In this document: positions 25,301 to 37,380 of the stretch, one piece after another | How the letters are laid out: each line of letters opens with the position of its first letter | Position numbering within the stretch: the first letter of the stretch is position 1 | Assembly (NCBI RefSeq): GCF_026210795.1 | Contig: NC_089444.1 | Span: forward strand, 610,501 to 674,500 | DNA from: Rhizophagus irregularis | Taxonomy: Eukaryota > Glomeromycota > Glomeromycetes > Glomerales > Glomeraceae | Length of the DNA stretch: 64,000 bases | Direction: 5' to 3' | Made by a program: the position numbers and the translations under genes | The notes under the pieces: generated by a model | Told to the model about the DNA's origin: nothing | The model's database searches: none | Seen by the model: the letters and a program-made list of their open reading frames with translations, nothing else

Positions 25301-25630
25301 ATTGGTTTCAGAGGGAGTTTTTAAATAATTAAAGAATTTATTTACGATCTTACGTAATAAACTCATGTAGACTTATATAGGCTCGTAAAATATTTAATAA
25401 AAAATGGGAATCTAATAAATTATATACATAAAAGAAAAATTTTAATGATATCACAAGAGACATTTTGTGACGTCATGTAACGTTAAATAATTAGTAATTG
25501 GCTTTGATGAACAGGTCCCTCGGCTATATATATGTTTATGGTAACACAGGTGAAATATTATGCAGGTGACAAATAGAGATCAGACTACAAAAAAATTCTG
25601 AGATAAATATAAACAACGCGCGAACGCGTC
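22301..25630. other. Intergenic AT-rich sequence between kinase copies B and C
   Basis: No gene seen. From about 25020 on, the sequence aligns loosely with the upstream flanks of the other kinase copies. A long A run and T runs lie at 23630-23675, and an AT microsatellite at about 23283-23300. Confidence 0.5.
23013..23135 (+). repeat. Short GGTGAAATGA tandem-like repeats
   Basis: The motif (T)GTTGGTGAAATGA occurs at 23030 and 23070, with the related GTAGGTGAAATGA and TTTGGTGAAATAA close by, about 40 bp apart. It resembles a decayed minisatellite. No function is apparent. Confidence 0.5.
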
Positions 25631-25633
25631 AGT

Positions 25634-25745
25634 CACGTGTACGGTGGTAAGTCTAAACGTAGGACAGAGCTGCTCCTTACTAAATTTATTTTTTTTTGCC
25701 GCAGCATGATTTACAAATTACACATTTTTTTTTCTATAAATAGTC
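25634..25745 (+). promoter_or_regulatory. Promoter region of kinase copy C
   Basis: A CACGTG box is at 25634-25639, followed by the conserved block (AGTCTAAACGTAGGACAG ... TTTTTTTTGCCGCAGCATGA) from about 25652. A TATA box, CTATAAATAG, lies at 25734-25743, about 80 bp before the ATG. Confidence 0.6.
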
Positions 25746-25821
25746 CAAAATTCTTTTTTTTCTCGAACTTTTTCAACGTAAAATAACTCCCATAGTAAAA
25801 ATAACTGCCGCAGTAATAACA

Positions 25822-27942
25822 ATGTCTAATTACTCTAATAGCACTGAACTTACAATTACTGATAATTCAAATGAATGGATTAATTTAATTGAAGAATCTA
25901 TTGCGAAAAAACAAATTAAATATTATGATTATAATCATTTTAATAATATACAAGAAATTGGTTTTGGAAATTTTGGAAAAGTTTATCGAACAAATTGGAA
26001 AAGTTATCATGGTCATTTAGCATTGAAATCTTTTTTTAATTTTAATGCCATGGCCAAAGAAATTGTTAACGAAGTAACTATTATATAATATACCCATGAT
26101 TGTCTTGATACAGTACGTTAACATAAATTATATTCCTAATTTATCATTTTTATTTTGTTAGCTTAAACTTCAGCGTGAAATTGATTTTCATGAAAATATA
26201 ATTCGATTTTATGGCATTACAACAGGTATTATAAATATTTAAATATTATTTTAATAAAATAAAAAATTCTAAATAAATTTTATTTTTTTCTTAAAAAAAG
26301 AAAATCAAAGCAACGATTCAAAGAAATATTTGTTAGTGATGGAATACGCCAATAATGGTACTCTTCGAAACTATTTAGGCAGTTGTTTTAAAAATCTTAC
26401 TTGGATTAATAAATTAAATCTAGCATCTCAGCTAGTTAATACTATATTATTCTTACATCACGAAGGAATTGTGCATCGCGATTTGGTAGGATATTTACTT
26501 TTAATATTTATTAAAATATACTACGATTATTACCTAACAATTATTATCATTTTAACCAATAATAGCACTCAAATAACATATTAGTTCATAAGGATACTAT
26601 TAAATTAGCTGATTTTGGATTATCAAAAAGGATTGATGAATCATCCAATATTCAATCAAGATTATTTGGAATGGTTACTTATGTTGATCTACAAATATTT
26701 AATAGAAAAAGAGATAGCAATAACCAAATACAATTATATTCATTAAATAAAAAAAGTGATGTTTACAGTATTGGCGTGCTCTTATGGGAAATATCTAGCG
26801 GGCGCCCACCTTTTTGTAATGAACCATATGATGCCGGTTTGGCTGTGGAAATATTACATGGTCTTAGAGAGAAACCCATTTCCAATACACCTGAAGATTA
26901 CATAAATATATATACCGGTAAATATAACAAAATTTTAACTAAATACATAATAATTACATTTATTAATTAAAAGTTTATTTTATATTTAGATTGCTGGAAT
27001 AATGAACCAGATAATCGTCCAACTATCAACCAGGTTGTTTCAAAATTAAATACAATTATTTTAAAAGAAAATGTCCAATTATCAAGTGAACGTCCTAGAA
27101 ATATTATTAATAATTCATTGCATGGAGAGATGTCTCGATCTATTCAAAATTTTAATAATATGAATACAGAAGAAATAGAAACTTCAATATCATCAAAGAA
27201 TTATTTTGACATAATTGTTAATGAAATAATTCTCCTTCTTGAAAATACAGAAATGGTAAGGAAAAAGCATGTAGTTGTTAATTATATTAATAACCATAAT
27301 ATAACTTCAAATGAAATTTATAATTGGTTATTGAATAATCAAAATAATTCGAATTCTGTTTTTTTACTTGGAGTATTTAATCATTTTGGAATTGAAATTA
27401 TTGTTAATGAACAAAAAGCATTTGAATTATATCAAAATGCAGCAAATTCAGAAAATACATCTGGAATAGCTAGTTTAGGATATTTCTATGTAGACGGAAT
27501 TGGAACCAATGTTGATAAACAAAAAGCATTTGAACTATATCAAAAGGCAGCAAATTTAGGAAATGCACGTGGAATGAGTAATCTAGGATGTTGTTATGAA
27601 AAAGGAATTGGAACTAGTATTGACAATCAAAAGGCATTTGAACTATATCAAAAAGCAGCAAATTTAGGACATGCACGTGGAGTGAATAATTTGGGAAATT
27701 GTTATTATTCTGGAATTGGAACCAATGTTTATAAACAAAAAGCATTTGAATTATATCAAAAGGCTGCAAATTTAGGAGATTCTAAAGCTCAATATAATCT
27801 TGCAAATATGTATAAAGATGGTAATGGAGTTAAAAAAGACATAAATCAAGCAATTTATTGGTATACGAAATCTGCTGAACGGGAATATCAAGAAGCTCAA
27901 GATGAATTAGATAAATTAATTGATAAAAAGAATATACTGTAA
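25822..27942 (+). CDS. Kinase copy C: TKL-type protein kinase with five Sel1 repeats
   Basis: Exons 25822-26073, 26162-26225, 26301-26485, 26566-26917 and 26990-27942 join in frame to 601 residues. Intron positions and phases are identical to copies A and B. The N-terminus has seven extra residues relative to B (NSTELTI region). The kinase domain has IGFGNFGKVY, LALK, VHRDLHSNNILVHKD across the exon 3/4 junction, LADFGLSKR and SDVYSIGVLLWE. The Pro that follows YVD in the activation segment of A and B is Leu here (YVDLQIF). The last exon encodes five Sel1-like repeats and ends with a longer tail (KKNIL). An active kinase with scaffold repeats is expected; substrate unknown. Confidence 0.9.
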
Positions 27943-30900
27943 TAATAAATTTTTATCATGTATTCATATTCTTCTATAAATATACAATATCATCCAGATA
28001 ATTTACAACCTCATCATTTCATGGCAAGTATCAATTTTACTGAATATAACAAACTTATTGAAGAAATAAATAGAGGAAATTTATTAAATGTATGGTTATA
28101 CTACCAAATAAAATTTTATTAATTAAAATTTCATAAATCAAACAAAAAGTAGTGATAAAATGATAAGTTTACTAATTATTAGCATTTTGCAATTTACATA
28201 TATGCGAAGTACATAAATTATGATTTTAATAAAAATAATTGAATTTAATTTTTCTTATTGTTTAAAAGTTTTTTAATAATAGTAACTCAATTACTAATAA
28301 GATTAACTTAACTCTTTTCAATTATAAATAAAAATAATGAATAATTATATATACATTTGATAATAAATTGTATAAAATGGATAAAGTATGCATTAAAAAT
28401 AGTGACTTTATTTTATTATTTTTATAATAATTAATATCTTAATGCAAAATAATCTCTTTTTATGTAATACAAATCTATTTTCACAGGTACAGTTTTATGA
28501 AGTGAATTATTTCATTAAATGTATTTAATGAATAATAACATTTATTTGAAAATAAATATTCATTTAACCGTATAAAAGTGAGAATTTTGAAAGAAATGTA
28601 ATAATAAGTTAATTATAATAATATCTGAGATATAATTTTATATTTAAGTTGTTAAAAGAATGATGTAACAAATCTATTGCTACTATTGCAGCAAGTCTGT
28701 ACTAGCAGGTGTTTATTCCAAACATGAAAAAGTACATAAATTTCTCAAAATTTTCAAATTTCATGTTTTTAAAAAATTTTCCCAGAAAAAATTTTATTAT
28801 TTTATTTCCATAATTCAAACCTTCAATTTTAATGATCATAATTAAGTGATATAATATAATTTTATTATTTCCATTTGCCCAATAAAATATTTGCCTTAAA
28901 AAACTTATATAAATGACTTTTTTTTTTTGATAAAAGTTGAGAATTGAGTCTAACTATTTAAATATATATTGTTTGAAATAAAACTTAGCAAGAATGAAAC
29001 ATTAAAGAACAATGTTAAAATATATTTTATATCTATTACGGTATTACATTGATATGGTTTACTGACCTGCATATTGCCCAGTGCCAAATTGTAGTCAATA
29101 GACCAAATTACTGGAATAAATTAGCCTAAAAAAATAACGAAAAATAAAATGGAACTTAACTATGATCAGTCATGTCATGTCAATGACAACTAAATATACG
29201 AGGGAAGCATAGGTTTAATTATTTGTCACCAGTTTGTAACCTCACAAAAAACAAAAAAATTATGAAGTAAATTTTCAGATCATATAATTAACAGATTAAT
29301 TCGTGTGGTGTAGCGTTGGAAACAAAGTAACAAAGCCATGAAAGTTGAAATCTTTATTTTGTTTTTCAAAATTCCAAAATTTCCTTAATGGTATAAATCA
29401 ATGCCACCGATTTTCCAATTTGTATCGAAACAATTCGGCCTAGACCCGAACCAGAATTCCTTATCTACAAAAAAAAAAAACGATTCACATCTGATTTACC
29501 GAAAAATTCTCTAGATGTGACTTATTACTTTATAACCATAAAATTTCAAAATATATATGATTAAATAATAATAATAATAATAATAAAATAATAATAATTT
29601 TAAAAAGAAATTATTTCTTTAATCAATAAAACTTTTTTTTAAAAAAAGTTAATAAAATGTAATTTATATATTTGTTAACGTATTAAACAATTTAAAAATA
29701 TTGACCATAAATTTACAATTATAAACTAATGCGGTATTCAGTTAAATTTATGGTTCTTTTAAAAAAATTATAATCTAAATCTGCCATTGTAAAGTTATTG
29801 AAAAAAAAGGTTATTTTCCTAATTATACATCATAGAATATTAATAAACACCTAAAAAAGTAGGAAAAAATCTAGACTTACCACATTATTTCAAAGTCTAG
29901 GAAACAAAGTGAGTGTCTTAAAGATAAACGAACATTAGAAAAATTCCTAAAGCAAAAAACCAATAAAAAGAACCCCCAGTTTATCACCCATTTCCCCGTT
30001 TCAAAGTTTGCCATATCTAAAAACAAGAAAGGCAACATGAAATTACATCCCTAAAATAAAAACAATGAAAAAAAAGAATGAACTAGCTTTTGATTCATTT
30101 AGTATTATTCATTTGGGTTCTTTTCGTCATTCCTATCGTTTATTTATTGTCTGTGTTGTTCTAGTTCTCGGAAATCCAGTTTGAAATCCAGGTCTGGAGA
30201 GTGTAAAAAAACACAACTCACCCCTCTAATCTACTACCATTTCACCAAATTCCAGATCCTAAAAAAAAGAAACAAAAAAAAAAGAAAATAAAACAGATAA
30301 AAAAAAAATAATGATTTTCCGAAAGGCAATTTATTTATTCAAATATATATACAATTATACATTGCTTTTGAAGTGATAACAAGATAAAACATAACAGTTT
30401 AAAGAAATCTTTTAAGAAAAAACAAAATAATTTTTTCAAAAAAATTTTTTTTTAAAAAAAAAATAATTTCTTTTTAAGAAGAAACCACTTCAAAATGATT
30501 TTAAACTGCAAAAAAAAGTAAAAAAATATAACCGGGTGGCCAACGTTTTTACTTCAAATTATTAAAAATAACGTTGCGAAACGTTATTTTTTAATTATAT
30601 AAACTAGAGTCATACTCTAGGGCCGGTGACCGGCCCTTACTAAGAGTAGGATATATACCATAAATTTTAACACTTATTTGCAGAAACAATAATATTGGTA
30701 ATAAATACATTATATAATTTAATTTTTATTTGAAATAAATAAATAATTTTTTATTTTTTTTCCATCTAAAATAATTTAATTTATTGTTTTTTGCATTTTG
30801 ATTTAATAATCTTGTAATTGGCTTTAAAAGAAGAAATATTATGAATTTTTTAATTTATAAAAAACATTTAACAATTTTTTTTTAAAAAAATTTTTCAGTT

Positions 30901-30990
30901 TCTAACCATGCTGTAGTAAACTTTTTAAAAATTTTATATAAAACGTATATTATAATTTATATTCATATTCAAAATAAAATTATTCAATAA
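27943..30990. other. AT-rich intergenic sequence
   Basis: No coding sequence seen. Homopolymer A/T runs are frequent. A small hairpin (GGGCCGGTGACCGGCCC) is at about 30620-30640. Confidence 0.5.
30542..30597. repeat. AACGTTGCGAAACGTT-type repeat, copy 1
   Basis: About 50 bp (AACGTTTTTACTTCAAATTA ... ACGTTGCGAAACGTTATTTTT) is repeated almost identically at 33518-33571. The motif AACGTTGCGAAACGTT is self-complementary in its core, and similar motifs form the centre of the hAT foldback at 58631-59054. Confidence 0.6.
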
Positions 30991-31720
30991 AATTTATTTC
31001 ACACGAATCAAATTTGGATGATTCTATGTCCACATTTTTTTTTTATTTGTGTAATATATATAATTTTTTTTAATAAATCAATTTATGTAATATATATTTT
31101 AATAAGTAAATTCATATAACTTTTTTTTGATAATTAAATTCATATAATGTTTTTTAAACTAAATTTGTATCATATAATGCTTTTTAAATAAATAAACTCA
31201 TATAATGTTTTTTAATAAATAATTTTTTTTTAATATACTGTATAATGCTTTTATTTTAATAAATAAATTCATATAATGTTTTTTTTAATAAATTCATGTA
31301 ATGTTTTTTTTAAAATAAATTTGTATAATATTTTTTTAGTAAAAAAATTTAATAAATTCGGGTATATAATTTTTTTAATAAATCAATTCATGTAATATAT
31401 ATTTTAATAAGTAAACTCGTTAATTTTTTTTAATAATTAAATTTGTATAATGTTTTTATATAATGCTTTTGTTCTTTAATAAATAAATTTATATAATGTT
31501 TTTTTTAATAAATAAATTTATATAATGTTTTTTTTTAAAATAAATTTGTATAATATTTTTTTAATAAATAAATTTAATAAATTCGGGTATATGTATTTTT
31601 TTTAACAAAATAAAATTCGGATATATTAATAAAATTTGGATATATATATTATATATTTTAATAAAATTCAAATATATTTATTTTTAATTCGGATATATAT
31701 ATTTGGGTAACATTATTTGG
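30990..31720. repeat. Degenerate AT-rich tandem repeat array
   Basis: Roughly 30-40 bp units built around AATAAATTCATATAATGTTTTTT, repeated with changes many times. Later units become AATTCGGGTATAT. No coding potential. Confidence 0.7.
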
Positions 31721-31924
31721 CGACCTGTCGCCATGGCGACTCTATCACATGACTTAATAAATTTTAATTGGCTGATTCATTTTTGATCGGTTAATTTTTA
31801 AAGAATATTTTATTTATAGTAAAATTTTATTTGTTAAAATACAATATTAAAACTATAAAATTATACACTTAGTGGATTATATTTTATTGATTAGAGAAAT
31901 AAAAACTAACAATAATGGCAAATA

Positions 31925-32650
31925 GTGATAAAAAAAAAGAAAAATTACAATAATAAAATGAAAAAAATGCTAATAAATAAGCAAAAAAAGGAAATAGAAG
32001 ATATAACGTTAATAATTATGAAAGAAAAAAGGAAACAAAAAGAAATGACGTGGGATGAAAAGAAAAAAAATGAAAAAAAGTGTAAAAAGGATAATAAGGA
32101 CAAAAGAAAGTGTAATAAGATGATAAGGATGAAAGGGAAGTGAAAGGGAAATGTAAAAGAAGTGAAAAGGGTGTTAGAAGATGAAAAGAAAGTGAGAAAG
32201 ATGATAGTGAACGAAAATGAAGTGAGAAGGAGGTAAAAAGGATGATAGGAGATGAAAAGGAAGTGAGAAAGATGATAGTGAACGAAAATGAAGTGAGAAG
32301 GAAGTAAAAGGGTGTTAGAAGATGAAAAGAAAGTGAGAAAGATGATGGTGAACGAAAATGAAGTGGGAAGGGAGTAAAAAAGGATAATAGAAGACGAAAA
32401 AGAAGTGAGAAAGATGATGGTGAACAAAAATGAAGTGAAAAGAAAGTGAGAAGGAAGTGTAAGGGTGATAGGAAAAGAAAAGAAAGTGAAAATAATAATG
32501 AAAAATAAAAGAAATAAAAGGATGATGGAGAATAAAAAAAGAAGTAAAAAGGAGAAAGAAATAAAATAATAAAGGGTAAAAAAAGAAGTGAAAAGAACGA
32601 TAGAAAGGCGAAAAAAAGTGAAGAAAAAATAATCAAAACCACCACCCATA
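31925..32650 (+). repeat. Polypurine GA-rich tandem repeat
   Basis: The plus strand is overwhelmingly A and G for about 700 bp. From about 32160 it is made of irregular units containing GAAGTGAGAAAGATGAT and GTGAACGAAAATGAAGTG. Lys-rich and Phe/Ser-rich reading frames on the two strands are composition artefacts. Confidence 0.7.
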
Positions 32651-33235
32651 AAAAAAGGAACAAAGAAATGACTGGTTAGTATTATTTCAAATAAAATGAA
32701 AAAGTAATAAAAACAGAAAGATATAAAAAGTAATAAAGAAAGACATACATTAAATAAAAAGAAGCCATCCCATTATCTAAAGAAAAAATAAAGTTAGCGT
32801 TAATAATAAAGTAAAGAGTCATTAAATACAATAAAATAACGAAAAAAAACAAAAAAAATTGCCTTAAAAAAAAGTCATTTATCAGATGACATGATGATCA
32901 TGTTTGTGTAGCCAATAAAAAAATATAAATTTATTACATAATCAGGGGTCATCATGCTGACCCGGGTTGCCAATTACATTTTCCCTATTTATATATATAT
33001 ATATATATTTCGACCTTCAATTCCTATTATAATTACAAGAATTAGCCTCCTGAACAATGTATACGAATAATAAATATTTCCTTGATGTTAATATATAGTT
33101 AGCTCTTAGATATTTGGCCAGTCAATTCATAATTCCTTGATGTCAATATATGGTTAGCTCTTGGATTTGATCATGCTGCAGATCATGATCAATTTTTTTT
33201 TTTTTTATATAAACAACCATTGTTCGTAATATTGA

Positions 33236-33335
33236 ACTCAATATCAACTCAATATCAATATCAATATCAATATCAATTCAATTTCAATTCAATTTCAATT
33301 CAATATCAATATCAATATCAATATCAATATCAATA
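33236..33335 (+). repeat. (AATATC)n/(AATTTC)n microsatellite
   Basis: Hexamers AATATC and variants TCAATT/TTTCAA repeat for about 100 bp. The minus-strand reading frame across it (DIDIDID) is an artefact. Confidence 0.85.
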
Positions 33336-33504
33336 ATATAAAAAACGTACCCTATACTTAGCGCATAAGAGCTAACCAAATTAGTAAAATTTTCCTTCCT
33401 TTCCAGGATAGCACAATTAGCAGAACAACCAATCACAAGGAATATCACTATTAAAATGAAGATCACCTGATATCATTAACTATATAGCGTGATCTGTATA
33501 TGGT

Positions 33505-33620
33505 GTCAACGTTTTTGCAACGTTTTTACTTCAAATTATTAAAAATAACGTTGCGAAACGTTATTTTTAATTAAATTAATGTAAAAATAACGTTTGCGCA
33601 ACATTTTTACATTAACTAAG
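33505..33620. repeat. AACGTTGCGAAACGTT-type repeat, copy 2, with inverted structure
   Basis: 33518-33571 repeats 30542-30595. It continues into AAAAATAACGTTTGCGCAAC, a near inverted copy of the first part, followed by GGCTCGAGC/GAGCCGAG repeats to about 33740. Probably part of a foldback element whose ends I could not define. Confidence 0.5.
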
Positions 33621-33739
33621 TCCGTTACAGGCTCGAGCTTTTTGAGCCGAGTCTAATAACTGGCTCGAGCTCTTCCAAGCCGGCTCGTGAGCCACCAAGC
33701 CAATTTAATCATGGCTTGGCTTGGCTCGGCTTGAAAAGC

Positions 33740-34369
33740 TTATGAGCTTGTTCGACTCATGTAGAGCACTAATGTAGATCCACAAAATTCTACGTAGATC
33801 CACGTAGGAGTCGTACATGGAATTCCACATATTCCTGAACTAATCCATATGTAATTACGTGGACCGATCTAACTAAAAATTTCATGATATAGTTTCTTTA
33901 GGATGCTGTAAGCGAGGTTTCGAATGCTGGATAGAGACATCCTGTAATACCTGGTCTTTGGGAAGCTATAAACGAAAAAAAACTGTTAATATCATAGTGC
34001 TTTGAATTTCCGCAGGAACTAGCGATCACTGGATGGATCTTCAATTAGCAATTACTACGTACTGCATTTCTCCATTCCCTTTCAAATCTTGATGATTAGC
34101 TTATACATTCCCCAAATAATTTAGATTTTTTAAAATACGCATATGATGTGGTGTTACTGGTATGCAATTTGTACTGTATATCAAAAATAAAAAATATATA
34201 ATCATATTGTAAATACTAGGCTTTGCATTGGAAAATGTAAAAAACGTAAAAAAAATATAAGCACAATTAGGCGAACAAACTAATTCTTTATTATACGACT
34301 TTATTAAGCCTTACAGCTGTTTAAGTATTAATATTACATTTGTCAATAATTACTAGAATAGATTTCATA
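33740..34369. other. Intergenic sequence downstream of the Crinkler-like gene
   Basis: No clear gene. Direct repeats of GTAGATCCAC around 33773-33800 are noted. Probable 3' flank of the minus-strand gene that follows. Confidence 0.4.
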
Positions 34370-36878
34370 TCACATTAATTGCCATTTGTTAACAAAAGAC
34401 TCCTTCTGTTCAAAGACAAGAGGTAAAAATGACTTGATCACATCCTCCCTTTCTAAATCTGTATCTTCGTCAAACATACTCCATTGAGTGTGAAGTGGCC
34501 AAGGACGAGTAAAAAGTATTTTAGATAGTCTTTCACCAATTTCATCATTACAACATTTGAAAGACCCGACGCCTTGAATATAGATAATATGCTTTTTACC
34601 TTTTTGTTGATTATTAATATTACTTCGTAATTCCACAATATCTTTACTCTTTATTTCCGCAGATACATCATCTAAACCAAGATCAATATATATACCTATA
34701 ACCTTATAACCGCCCGTGATTTTCTTACCAAAAGCAGTTTGCGGATCTGCCAAAGAAGTAATATCTGTAGTATTATTAAAGGTAGTTTTTTTCATATTCT
34801 TATTTTGAATTGAAATGATACCATAACCAGTGGAGTGTTTGAAAGGAATTATATGATCAATATCTTTAAATCCCAATGGCATCTTAAGTGCAGATTGGCG
34901 GTGGTAGGCTTCCACGACAAGTTTCTCTGATAGGAACTTATTCCCCCCCGATTTCACATAATCTTTATTGGTAGCTAACAAAGATGTCCAATGGTTAAAG
35001 CCGATTTCTGCGTCCCTTATTTGCATATCTTGAAGAAACTGTGCAAGACCCTTTATTTCATTACATAACAAAGAATCTAAAAATAATTCCAAAGGAACCT
35101 TATCCAAATATGTACGCGATTCTTTTCCAGAAAAATGTTTATTTACAGCATCAACATATGCTTTCAAAAACAAGATGCGATTGACAAGTTCTCCTCTTTC
35201 TCCCACTTCTACTACCCCACGACTAAACAGTTCCAACAGTGTGTCCAAGCTGTTATCCCAACCAACCTTAATAATTCCTTTCAGTGCTCCCGATGCAAGA
35301 ATGGGATCAGAGGGATATGTGCAAAGGATACTTGTGCGATCAAGTGAAACTCCTATAGCAGTTGCCATATGAGATGCTATCAGGCTATCTACTTCTGCAA
35401 TTCGAGGGGAAACTTCAAGAGCTAGGGTGCAGGCTGTACATGCAGTGTTGGCAAGATAATCTCTCTTGTTTTTGCTAAAATTGCGGATCTTTTGTGAAGC
35501 AAGATGAATAAGGTCTGTAAGACTAACACCCGCTTGAGCAAGAGAACCCCAAAGGGGAATTCCTAGATATGCAGTTCTATCGGGATTATAATTCTTATTA
35601 GCATTTCCAGCAAGTGGTACCAATGCATCCATGGTATTAACATCCAAATATGCGGGAAATACTTCGAAATTATGCGATCTGGCAGATATAGTGTTTTTTG
35701 CTGTTGGAGGGAGAAAATTACCAATCTTCCCGTTTGTGCTGAGGAGAATATTAAAGAATCTACACCACGATATTTTCCGAATTTGTCGCCTCCATTGAAC
35801 AAAATGGGTTTCATTATCAATACGTTCTGCAAGCAACTCGTGTGCTTCATCAATGCAACAAACTACAGAGATTCTTCTACCAGGAAATAAGTGTGTTACA
35901 AAATTTTTATTACTGCAATCTGACGAAGGCTCAACTTGCTGCCCTAACAATTCAAAGATACTATTCCAAAAATCTCTACATTCATTTTTATGTTCAACCT
36001 CTGTTTGAATACTCCAAAACTCTTCCTCGTCCCAATTTCTGGCCTTAATTTGTTTGATTGCTAGAGATAAAAGAGTACCAAATTTATTACCACGAATTGC
36101 TTCAAAAATTTGTTGAACGCAAGGTGTTGAGGCAGGGTATCCGGTACTAGTCTCATTACGTTTACAAATATACAGGATGAAGATCTTCTTGGTTCTCAGT
36201 TCCCCCACGAGCCGTGATTTACCGGAACCGGAGCATTGGATGATTGCCAAATAAGGGGCGTACGGATTTATCTGTTCGAGCCATTCATCATGAAATTGTA
36301 ACAACCGTGAATGGAATATGTCCAGAGTTGTTCCTTGGTATTCGATTTGAAATGCTTTTTCAACTTGAACTAATTTAATATCTCTCACACCTGCAAAAAA
36401 TTATAAGATAAACAGTTGTTTAATAATACATCAAAAAGATTTCTATTATATATTCTTACTTTTTTTTCCTTCTGTAGAGCCTTCATCATCTAAGTAGATA
36501 AGTGAGAAAATTTTAGAAATCAATATTTGAGGAATAAAATTTTAAAACAACTATTTTATGCATACCATTTCCTTCGACAATAACCTCTAATGCATTATAT
36601 TGAGTATTATAGAATCCAGTGACAAGTTCACTGTCATCTAAGTTGCCATTCTCACTACGAATAGTGACATCCTTCGATATACGAAACCGAGCTTTGATCA
36701 AATTTTTCAAACCAATTACGTCAAATATTTCATTTTCTTCTAGATTAGCTCTCGAGAAAAAGACACGTTTCTCATTATAATGGACCCATATTGCCTTGTC
36801 TATTTTTGCAGCTAGATAGAATGTGAGTAAAGAGTATTCCAACATTTCATAATAAGACTCGTGTATGGACCACAACAA
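34370..36878 (-). CDS. Crinkler-like protein with P-loop NTPase and nuclease-like C-terminus
   Basis: Three minus-strand exons join with clean phases: about 36878-36566, 36489-36460 and 36390-34370. The splice sites are G|GTATGC...CTTAG|AT and A|GTAAG...GCAG|GT. The first exon looks like a ubiquitin-like header, including VIGLKNLIKARFRI and ending in VIVEGN. The main exon has a Walker A-like QCSGSGKSR (QCSGSGKS is 51-58 of that exon's ORF; a Gln replaces the usual first Gly/Ala) and a Walker B-like VVCCIDEAHEL. A late segment, DHIIPF ... YGIISIQNKN, resembles the D...QxK pattern of restriction-endonuclease-like domains. This header-NTPase-nuclease layout is that of Crinkler-type effectors and their relatives, which act in host or own nuclei. 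No signal peptide was seen. The true start is uncertain: M36878 and M36845 are in frame and an upstream exon is possible. Confidence 0.7.
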
Positions 36879-37036
36879 TTAATTACCTTGAAACTTGATT
36901 CCTGGGATACCAGCTGTTTAATAGGACGAAAGAGCATAATAAATGAAATGAAATCAGTATAGATTTGTGAATTCGAATTATTGTGGAAGATCAAGCCAAG
37001 ACACGTTCACTCGCGTTGAATAAACGATCCACTTAC

Positions 37037-37380
37037 CAGCAGCGGGTTGCGCTATGACAACGTGAATGTGGTTTTTTGTCGGGTTTGACGATAAGAAGCA
37101 GGAAAGAAAGTATAAGATTATGTAAGTATTCGGTATTATTGACGAATATGACACGGTCTGGATGAGAATGAAAGAACATACTAGGAGGTAATAAATTTCT
37201 CAATATGTCAACTTTCACTTCATCCTGAAAGTAAGTAAAAGCTTTTTCTGCCTCGCTTTTCTTATCAGGATTATTAGTGAAGAATGCGTATAAAGTGGTT
37301 TTTTCATCATCAGTCAATCCAAGCCTATAAATTTCTTGATATATGTCGTTTACTTTAGAAGTAGAAGCGGTTTCCGACAT
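37037..37380 (-). CDS. Possible 5' exon or separate short gene upstream of the Crinkler-like gene
   Basis: An open frame from ATG 37380 (MSETASTSKVNDIYQEIYRLGL...) runs to a strong donor CTG|GTAAGT at 37037/37036. The composition looks coding, with helical charged text such as DKKSEAEKAFTYFQDEVKVDIL. I tried to splice it to the exon ending at 36566. The available acceptors, including the one at 36811, did not give matching phase, so the connection is unproven. Not recognised as a known domain. Confidence 0.4.

Noticed and set aside
31945-32663. Two minus-strand open frames of 215-234 codons rich in Phe, Ser and Leu
   Set aside because: They are translations of the polypurine repeat; composition only, no domain.
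33284-33466. Minus-strand frame ending in DIDIDID
   Set aside because: It translates the AATATC microsatellite.
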